Below are positions 31,043 through 37,613 of a DNA stretch of 37,613 nucleotides, piece after piece. The translations under genes were made by a program, and so were the position numbers. The stretch lies in assembly GCA_011958945.1 (NCBI GenBank), contig BLLT01000015.1, positions 1-37,613 on the forward strand, read 5' to 3'. The notes under the pieces are model-generated. The model ran no database searches. It saw nothing but the letters and a program-made list of their open reading frames with translations, and had not been told where the DNA came from. Position 1 is the first letter of the stretch, and every line of letters starts with the position of its first letter. Source of the DNA: Lachnospiraceae bacterium (GTDB lineage Bacteria > Bacillota > Clostridia > Lachnospirales > Lachnospiraceae).

Positions 31043-31075
31043 ATGGTTACTTATCGGGTCAGTAGGAAGAAAAGA

Positions 31076-31185
31076 TTGGAAATTGAAAATTTTCAATCCA
31101 AAGTTTGCGTCTGCGCGGCATCCACAAATTTGACATACGTAAAGCCCCGGAAATGCCGGGTCACAAATGCAGTGCAGAAATGGAG
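31076..31185 (+). repeat. Dispersed foldback SD-bearing element, copy B
   Basis: 5' palindrome ATTGAAAATTTTCAAT, then TTTGCGTCTGCGCGGCATCC...TAAAGCCCCGGAAATGCCGGGTCACAAATGCAGTGCAGAAATGGAG; aligns with copy C. Confidence 0.88.
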
Positions 31186-31192
31186 AAAAGAG

Positions 31193-33640
31193 ATGAAATT
31201 AAAATATCAAAATATTATTTCACAAATGTCTTTGGAAGAAAAATGTTATATGTTTTCCGGCAAAGATTTTTGGCAGACCAGAAGTGTGGAACGTGTCGGG
31301 ATAAAGAGTATTATGTTGTCGGATGGGCCTCATGGTGTCAGGAAACAGGAGGGAACAGGAGATCAGCTAGGGTTAAATCCCTCTTTGCCGGCCACCTGCT
31401 TTCCGACGGCTGCAACGATTGCAAACAGCTGGGATACTTCATTAGGAGAAGAAATCGGCCGTATGATAGGTGAGGAGGCGGCAAGCCAGGGAGTCAGCGT
31501 GATACTTGGACCCGGCATGAATATTAAAAGAAACCCATTATGCGGCAGAAATTTTGAATATTTTTCTGAAGATCCATATCTTTCGGGAAAGATGGCGGCG
31601 GGCTATATTAAAGGGATTCAGGAAAATGGCGTGGCGGCCTGCCCCAAACACTTCGCGGCAAACTCGCAGGAACTTAGACGGATGGCAAGTGATTCTGTGG
31701 TGGATGAACGGACACTTCGGGAGATTTATTTGACAGGGTTTGAGATTGCGGTAAAAGAATCAAAGCCCAAAAGTCTCATGTCTTCTTATAATCGTGTAAA
31801 TGGTGTGTATGCTAATGAAAATGAACATCTGTTGCAGGAAATTCTGCGGGATGAATGGGGATTTGACGGGTTTGTGGTTTCTGATTGGGGCGGAAGCAAT
31901 GACCATGTAGAAGGCGTGAGAGCAGGCTCCCATTTGGAGATGGCCACTACCGGGGGTGACAGTGATGAAGAATTGATTCGGGCGGTGAAAGAAGGCCGGA
32001 TCAGCGAAGAACTGATAGACAGGAGATTGGATGAGTTTTTAGATGTTATTTTTTCTGCCAGAGAGGCGGTAGAGAAGGCGGCAGATAGTACATTCGATGT
32101 GGAATCCCATCATAAAATTGCACAGAAGGCCAGCGAAGAAAGTATTGTGCTTTTGAAAAACGAGAATAATATTCTGCCTTTAAAAAAGGGAACTTCCGTA
32201 GCGCTGATTGGTGATTTTGCTGATACGCCCAGATACCAGGGGGCAGGATCTTCCGGCGTAAACCCAACGAAATTAGATTCTGCGAAAGCTGTCATCGGGC
32301 AGTTTGACTTGAAGGTGGCAGGGTATGAGCAGGGATATCCAAGGGTAGGATCAAGGAATATCATGATGCGGGATCAGGCGGTGGAACTTGCGAAACATGT
32401 TGATGTTGTACTTCTTTATCTGGGATTGGATGAAATTTCTGAGACAGAGGGGCTTGACAGGAAGCATATGAGGCTTCCGGAAAGCCAGACAGATCTGCTC
32501 CATAAGATTGCACAAGTGAATGAGAATATTGTAGTTGTTATGGCAGCCGGTTCTCCGGTGGAAATGCCGTGGTTAAATGAATGTAAAGCATTGATCCATG
32601 GGTATTTATGCGGACAGGCGGGTGCTGCGGCTATGTTGAAAGCGATTATGGGAGAGGTAAACCCGTCAGGGAAACTGTCCGAAACATATCCGGTCTCCTA
32701 TGAGGATACACCGTCTGCACCATATTTCCCGTCAAAACAAAGAAATGTGGAATATCGGGAGGGATTGTATGTGGGCTACCGTTATTTTGAGACAGTGGAA
32801 AAGCCTGTGTTATTTCCGTTTGGGTATGGCTTAAGTTATACAACATATGAATATTCCGATTTACATATAGAAACTCATGAAGAAAACAGGGAGAATCCCG
32901 TTACTGTATCTTTTAGAATTACGAATACCGGAAAACAGGACGGAGCGGAAGTGGTGCAGATTTATGTGGGCGCGAAAGAACCTTCCGTTTATCGTCCTGC
33001 AAAGGAATTGAAGGGATTTGCAAAAGTATTCCTGAAAGCCGGTGAAAGCCGGGAAATAGTGATTCCTCTGGATGATAAAGCTTTCCGTTATTTTAATGTA
33101 AAGACAAACCGTTTTGAAATCGATGGCGGAGAATATGAAATTATGGCAGGGGCTTCTGTGGCGGATATCCGCCTTCGGGGTATTGTGTCTATAGCCGGAA
33201 CAAAAGCGCCGGCTTCTTGTGATATGGAAAATCTTCCGGATTATGCGTCAGGGGAAATTTTATCTGTTCCTGACAGGGAGTGGAAAGAACTGCTGGGGCA
33301 TGAAATCCCTGACGGGGAATGGAGCGGAACTTTGGAAGCAAATGATGCGTTATGCCAGATGTATTATGCCAGAAGCCTTCTTGCAAGGCTGGCATATAAA
33401 ATTTTGACGAACATGCTGAATAGAAGCATTAAAAAAGGAAAGCCGGACTTAAATATTACCTTTATTTATAATATGCCGTTTAGGGGGATAGGTAAAATGA
33501 CGGGCGGGCTAGTAAGTCAATGTATGGTGGACGGGATCGTAAAAATGGTAAACGGCCATTTCTGCAGAGGGGCAGGACAGGTGATTTCCGGTTATTTTAA
33601 ACAGCGAAAAGTCCTGAAAAAGGCAAATACGATGAAATAA
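31193..33640 (+). CDS. GH3-family beta-glucosidase, canonical domain order, no signal peptide
   Basis: LSDGPHGVRKQ, GPGMNIKRNPLCGRNFEYFSEDPYLSGKMA, CPKHFAANSQE, WGFDGFVVSDW, SETEGLDRKHMRLP, LFPFGYGLSYTTYEYS. Start moved from 31043 to the ATG 7 nt after TGGAG. Confidence 0.93.
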   Translation: MKLKYQNIISQMSLEEKCYMFSGKDFWQTRSVERVGIKSIMLSDGPHGVRKQEGTGDQLGLNPSLPATCFPTAATIANSWDTSLGEEIGRMIGEEAASQGVSVILGPGMNIKRNPLCGRNFEYFSEDPYLSGKMAAGYIKGIQENGVAACPKHFAANSQELRRMASDSVVDERTLREIYLTGFEIAVKESKPKSLMSSYNRVNGVYANENEHLLQEILRDEWGFDGFVVSDWGGSNDHVEGVRAGSHLEMATTGGDSDEELIRAVKEGRISEELIDRRLDEFLDVIFSAREAVEKAADSTFDVESHHKIAQKASEESIVLLKNENNILPLKKGTSVALIGDFADTPRYQGAGSSGVNPTKLDSAKAVIGQFDLKVAGYEQGYPRVGSRNIMMRDQAVELAKHVDVVLLYLGLDEISETEGLDRKHMRLPESQTDLLHKIAQVNENIVVVMAAGSPVEMPWLNECKALIHGYLCGQAGAAAMLKAIMGEVNPSGKLSETYPVSYEDTPSAPYFPSKQRNVEYREGLYVGYRYFETVEKPVLFPFGYGLSYTTYEYSDLHIETHEENRENPVTVSFRITNTGKQDGAEVVQIYVGAKEPSVYRPAKELKGFAKVFLKAGESREIVIPLDDKAFRYFNVKTNRFEIDGGEYEIMAGASVADIRLRGIVSIAGTKAPASCDMENLPDYASGEILSVPDREWKELLGHEIPDGEWSGTLEANDALCQMYYARSLLARLAYKILTNMLNRSIKKGKPDLNITFIYNMPFRGIGKMTGGLVSQCMVDGIVKMVNGHFCRGAGQVISGYFKQRKVLKKANTMK

Positions 33641-33688
33641 AAAGGTTTGGGGAAGTCCTGAGCGGAATGAAACAGAGAGGAGCTGAGT

Positions 33689-34255
33689 ATGAAGTTTTTT
33701 GAAAGTTTTTCTGAAAAACATCCAAAAGCTGCCCAGTGGATCAGGGAAGGCGGATTGTTTCTTATCTTCAGTTATGTGATTACATTTTTAAAATATCTGA
33801 TGCTGTTGTTTTTGCCGAAATTGTTTTCTGCTTATGCGGATAACGGCTGGGGGTGGCCGGGAATTGAAGGCAGCCTGTTTGGTATATCGTTCACATTTAA
33901 TGTAATAGGATATGCTGTTGCGGACGGCGGTATGGCATATATGTTTGCAAATCTGGTGTCTAGTCTGTTGGGGGAGTGCGTTAATTTCCCTCTGCAGAGA
34001 AATATTACATTTCGCAGCAAAGGGCCGTTAAAGCTTCAGATACCGCTTTACTTTATGGGATGGCTCGTTATTTTCTTAGTTGTAAATGCCATAAACAGTG
34101 TGTGGGTAGGCGTGGCAAAGGTATTGCTTCCCGCAGCGGTTTATAACATCGGAACGACTGTTCTTACCGGCGGTGTGGCGATGGTTGTGTTTTTTGTTGT
34201 GAATAAAATAATTTTTGCGGAAGGATTCGGAGAGAAGAAAAAGATAGAAATTTAA
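33689..34255 (+). CDS. GtrA-like membrane protein
   Basis: 188 aa, multiple TM helices, NFPLQRNITFRSKG motif reminiscent of GtrA-family proteins. Confidence 0.6.
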   Translation: MKFFESFSEKHPKAAQWIREGGLFLIFSYVITFLKYLMLLFLPKLFSAYADNGWGWPGIEGSLFGISFTFNVIGYAVADGGMAYMFANLVSSLLGECVNFPLQRNITFRSKGPLKLQIPLYFMGWLVIFLVVNAINSVWVGVAKVLLPAAVYNIGTTVLTGGVAMVVFFVVNKIIFAEGFGEKKKIEI

Positions 34256-34264
34256 TAAATAATC

Positions 34265-34294
34265 TGCCCGGTGTTATGCCGGGCATTTTTTTGT
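34265..34294 (+). terminator. Intrinsic terminator
   Basis: TGCCCGG-TGTTATG-CCGGGCA followed by TTTTTTTG. Confidence 0.88.
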
Positions 34295-34326
34295 TTGAAT
34301 CCTCCCCAACATCATGATATTGCAGG

Positions 34327-34349
34327 CTGAACTGTTACTGAACTGTTAC
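34327..34349 (+). promoter_or_regulatory. 11-bp tandem repeat CTGAACTGTTA x2 (Pho-box-like)
   Basis: CTGTTAC-N4-CTGTTAC geometry upstream of the foldase gene. Confidence 0.4.
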
Positions 34350-34463
34350 GAATTTTAAAACATGCTCTGGTATAACATATTAAAATGTGATAGAATATGG
34401 TTTAGCAAAAATGATAGAAATTTATATATTGAGATTGAAAGGAATAATCAGGAGGAGTTATAA

Positions 34464-35681
34464 ATGGCGAAGGAAAAGAAACCGCAGGTGGAAACGGAGC
34501 AAAAAGTTCAGACAAAATATGAAAAGAAGATGGAAGCGAGAAGGAAGCAGGAGGAAAAGGATAGACGGGAAGCTAAGATTTGGCGTATCTGTTCGATTGC
34601 CGTATGTGTCCTTATTGTAGCAGCAATAGGTGTTTCTATTTTTGCTTCTGTTTGGAATAAGAAGACGGCTACGAAAGATACTTATTTAACAATAGGCAGC
34701 CATTCGGTAACGAAACTGGAATACGATTACTATTATTCTATGCTTAAGAATAATTATTTATCCAGTTATGGTTCCTTATTTTCTTATATGGGCGTGGATA
34801 CCACACAGGATATTGAGGGGCAGCAGTATAACGATACCATGACATACAAGGATTTTTTTGACCAGATGACTGTGGAGCAGATCAGCGAGACGAAAGCATT
34901 GGTGGATGATGCTGCCAAAAATGGCTTTTCTTATGATGTGACGGAAGATTATACAGAAATCGTAAACGGTATTGTGTCAGGTGCGGAAACGGCAGGCACA
35001 TCAATAAAAGAGTATTATCAATCGATGTACGGGAAATATGCTACGGAGAAAAATATGGAGCCTTTCATCAAGGACGGACTTTTGGCCAATGAATATTACA
35101 ATCATCTGATTGAGCAAAATGCACCGGAAACCCAGGAAATCAAAGATTATTATGGGGAACATGTCAGAGATTATGACAGGGTGGATTATCATAGCTTCGC
35201 TATTGCGGCACAGACGCAGGAGGATGCATCGGAAGAAGATACGGATAAGGCTTTGATGGATGCAGAAAATAAAGCGAAAGATATGAAAGAAGCTTTGGAA
35301 AGCGGAAAAGATTTTAAGGAGCTTTGTATCGAATATTCTACAGAAGAGAATAAGGCTACTTATGAAGATGAAGAAACGGATGCTTCTCTGAGGGAGGGGG
35401 CTTATTATTCCGGCATACCGTCAGTGGTTGCGGATTGGCTCTATGAAGATGGAAGAAGCGAAGGGGATACGGCAGTTTTGGAAGATACAGCGAATAACCA
35501 GTATTATGTGGTGAAATTTATCAGCCGTTATTACGATGAAGCGGATGATACGAATATTTCCAATACCATTTCCAGCGAAAGGGCCAGGGAATATATTGAT
35601 GGATTGCTTGTGAACTATGGGGTCACAGACGTAAAGGGCGAACTAAAGTATCTGACTCTGGAAGAGGAAGCGGTTGGGTGA
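34464..35681 (+). CDS. Membrane-anchored PpiC/SurA-like peptidylprolyl isomerase/foldase
   Basis: N-terminal charged region plus TM (IAVCVLIVAAIGVSIFASVW); EIKDYYGEHVRDYDRVDYHSFAI ... KDFKELCIEYSTEE rotamase-like region. Confidence 0.65.
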   Translation: MAKEKKPQVETEQKVQTKYEKKMEARRKQEEKDRREAKIWRICSIAVCVLIVAAIGVSIFASVWNKKTATKDTYLTIGSHSVTKLEYDYYYSMLKNNYLSSYGSLFSYMGVDTTQDIEGQQYNDTMTYKDFFDQMTVEQISETKALVDDAAKNGFSYDVTEDYTEIVNGIVSGAETAGTSIKEYYQSMYGKYATEKNMEPFIKDGLLANEYYNHLIEQNAPETQEIKDYYGEHVRDYDRVDYHSFAIAAQTQEDASEEDTDKALMDAENKAKDMKEALESGKDFKELCIEYSTEENKATYEDEETDASLREGAYYSGIPSVVADWLYEDGRSEGDTAVLEDTANNQYYVVKFISRYYDEADDTNISNTISSERAREYIDGLLVNYGVTDVKGELKYLTLEEEAVG

Positions 35682-35726
35682 GTTTTACCTGATAGGAAAG
35701 CAGGGAAAACTACCGATGGAAGGATA

Positions 35727-35762
35727 AAAAAGCGGCACTGGCAAAAGCTAATGTCGCTTTTT
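35727..35762 (+). terminator. Intrinsic terminator
   Basis: AAAAAGCGGCA ... TGTCGCTTTTT. Confidence 0.7.
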
Positions 35763-35788
35763 GAAGTAATATGGAGGAAAACGAAGAA

Positions 35789-36712
35789 ATGGTAATTATT
35801 ACTATATTTTTTCAAATGCTTGCGCTTGTGATTATGATTGGCGCCGGGTATTGGATGACTAAAAGGAAGATGCTGGATGAACATACCAACAGTCATATGT
35901 CTTCTATGATCGCAAATGTATTCAATCCTTTGCTTGTTTTTTCCAGTGCAGTGAATTCTGTGGGATTGGTCTCCATAAAAAAGATGGGGATTGTAGGAAT
36001 AGTTGCCATATGTATGTTCCTTTTTTTTATTGTAATAGGAATGATATTATCTCCTTTTTTCGATAAAGATAAGGAGCAGCGGAAAATATTTCAAATGATG
36101 TTTGTTTTTTCTAATTTGGGATTTATCGGTATCCCCGTTGTTTCCAGTATTTTGGGGGCGGAATATGTAGTGTACGTTATGGAATTTATGCTCGTGTATT
36201 CCTTTGTTTTTTATACATATGGGGTAACATTGATGGAGGGGAAATTTTCCCTGTCTTCTTTAAAAACTATGGTGAATCCCGGCACCATATTTAGCGTAGC
36301 CTCCCTGTTAGTAATTGTCTTTAACATACGAATTCCCGGTTTTATCGGTACGGCAGTTACTTATCTTGGAAATGTGGCTTCGCCAATGGCTTTGGTGGCA
36401 GTAGGTTTTTCGTTGGCCCATACGGATTTAAGAAAAATATTCGGAGAAATGAGGCTGTATATTTTTTCTGTAATTAAACTGTTAGTATTGCCGTTAATTA
36501 TGCTTCCGGCCTTGAATTTTATTATGCCGGACGCAGAATTAATCCCCGTCTGTATGGTTATGTTCGGAATGCCAATCGGTAATATGCCACTCATCTTGGG
36601 AACGGAAAAAGGAATGGATGTGACTACATGCAGTGCTGCAATTATATTGTCCACAATACTTTGTGTGTTCACCGTTCCCATATTGATTGCTGCGGCTGCG
36701 GCTTTTCGGTAA
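35789..36712 (+). CDS. AEC family transporter (auxin-efflux-carrier-like permease)
   Basis: About 10 TM helices; SNLGFIGIPVV; MPIGNMPLILGTEKGMD. Start could also be 35771, but that ATG overlaps GGAGG. Confidence 0.85.
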   Translation: MVIITIFFQMLALVIMIGAGYWMTKRKMLDEHTNSHMSSMIANVFNPLLVFSSAVNSVGLVSIKKMGIVGIVAICMFLFFIVIGMILSPFFDKDKEQRKIFQMMFVFSNLGFIGIPVVSSILGAEYVVYVMEFMLVYSFVFYTYGVTLMEGKFSLSSLKTMVNPGTIFSVASLLVIVFNIRIPGFIGTAVTYLGNVASPMALVAVGFSLAHTDLRKIFGEMRLYIFSVIKLLVLPLIMLPALNFIMPDAELIPVCMVMFGMPIGNMPLILGTEKGMDVTTCSAAIILSTILCVFTVPILIAAAAAFR

Positions 36713-36731
36713 ATTATATTTCGCCTTGCAT

Positions 36732-36837
36732 TCAAAGGACGTTTGATATTGAGAGTTTGCGTCTGTGCGGCATCCAGAAACTTGCTATGCATAAAGCCCC
36801 GGCGATGCCGGGTCACAAAAGCCGCGCAGAAATGGAG
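36732..36837 (+). repeat. Dispersed foldback SD-bearing element, copy C
   Basis: TCAAAGGACGTTTGA, 8-9 nt, TTTGCGTCTGTGCGGCATCC...TAAAGCCCCGGCGATGCCGGGTCACAAAAGCCGCGCAGAAATGGAGG. Confidence 0.88.
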
Positions 36838-36844
36838 GAAAAAA

Positions 36845-37543
36845 ATGTTACAGACTAAAAACCTGACAAAAACATATGGGAAGTATAAAGCGGCAGACAA
36901 CGTAAATCTTACCGTTGAAAGCGGCGAGATAGGAATTCTTTTAGGGCCCAATGGCGCCGGTAAATCCACGGTGATTAAAAGCATTGCGGGATTGCTGCGG
37001 TATAAAGGAGAAGTATTGATAGAAGGCATGGATGCCAAAAGCATAGAAGCCAAGAAAATTTTTGCCTATGTGCCCGAACTTCCTGCAATGTATGAAGCGC
37101 TGACGGTGCGTGAACATATAGAGTTTATTATAAAGGCCTATAAGCTTTCTGTTTCAGAAGAGGAAATAGGGGAATTATTTGAACGGTTCGAACTGTCTGA
37201 TAAGCAGGATAAATTAGGAAATGAATTATCTAAGGGGATGATGCAGAAAGTGAGCATCTGCTGTGCCCTTATCATAAAGCCCAAAGTTATTATGTTGGAT
37301 GAACCTATGGTAGGGTTGGACCCTGCGGCTATTAAGGAATTAAAGAAAGTCATCCTGGAAATGAAAGAAGCAGGAACTACCATACTCATCAGTACCCATA
37401 TGCTGGAAATGGTAAAGGAACTTTGGGATGTGATGTTTGTAATGGATAAAGGAAATATTGTGGCTTCTTATAAGAAGAGTGATGTAAAGGATGAGGATTT
37501 AGAGGATCTGTTCTTCCATGTCACGGACTTTGAGAAAGTATGA
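36845..37543 (+). CDS. ABC transporter ATP-binding protein
   Basis: Walker A GPNGAGKST; LSKGMMQKVSICCALI; Walker B KVIMLDEPMVGLD; ISTHMLE. Start moved from 36743 to the ATG 7 nt after TGGAG. Confidence 0.95.
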   Translation: MLQTKNLTKTYGKYKAADNVNLTVESGEIGILLGPNGAGKSTVIKSIAGLLRYKGEVLIEGMDAKSIEAKKIFAYVPELPAMYEALTVREHIEFIIKAYKLSVSEEEIGELFERFELSDKQDKLGNELSKGMMQKVSICCALIIKPKVIMLDEPMVGLDPAAIKELKKVILEMKEAGTTILISTHMLEMVKELWDVMFVMDKGNIVASYKKSDVKDEDLEDLFFHVTDFEKV

Positions 37544-37561
37544 GTTGGGGTTCAATAGATA

Positions 37562-37613
37562 GTGTGAAAAATAGATTTTTCACACGGCGATTTGTGTCTG
37601 CGCGTTGCTTGCC
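37562..37613 (+). repeat. Dispersed foldback element, copy D, truncated by window end
   Basis: GTGTGAAAAA-TAGA-TTTTTCACAC then GGCGA then TTTGTGTCTGCGCGTTGC, matching the 5' half of copies B and C. Confidence 0.65.

Noticed and set aside
31082-31097. ATTGAAAATTTTCAAT palindrome as the terminator of GH3-2
   Set aside because: A much stronger terminator already lies at 31003-31042, and the palindrome is AT-only without a T tract; it is better explained as part of the dispersed element.
36361-37053. 230-aa minus-strand ORF across the AEC and ABC genes
   Set aside because: Antisense to two clear CDSs and to repeat copy C; no RBS or family motif. Its AAFVTRH segment is just the reverse translation of the repeat.

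Overview
Origin-proximal chromosomal segment of a low-to-moderate GC, Lachnospiraceae-like Firmicute (lineage is an inference from gene order and protein style). It opens inside dnaN and runs through an S4-domain gene, recF, gyrB and gyrA. A convergent minus-strand pair follows (CapA-like protein and DUF3160-like lipoprotein). Next are a CaCA exchanger, an AlbA_2/Schlafen-type ATP-binding regulator, a PfkB sugar kinase, a GlgX-type debranching enzyme, an S1-domain protein, a cytidylate-kinase-like protein, a nitroreductase, a truncated MNT nucleotidyltransferase and a flotillin-like SPFH protein. A LytTR/GHKL two-component system sits directly upstream of a glycoside cluster: two GH3 proteins with permuted domain order, a carbohydrate-binding-like lipoprotein, one canonical-order GH3, and a GtrA-like membrane protein. 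The window closes with a PpiC/SurA-like foldase, an AEC transporter and an ABC ATPase. The most interesting signal is a dispersed, foldback, Shine-Dalgarno-bearing intergenic element of about 110 bp. Two nearly complete copies precede the canonical GH3 and the ABC ATPase. A third is cut by the window end, a 3' portion lies after the AlbA_2 gene, and degenerate short relatives occur before gyrA, the sugar kinase and the second GH3. The second strong signal is a paired ACAGTTTAC LytTR-type operator placed just upstream of a good promoter for the GH3 cluster. No tRNA, rRNA, CRISPR array or intact transposase was recognised.
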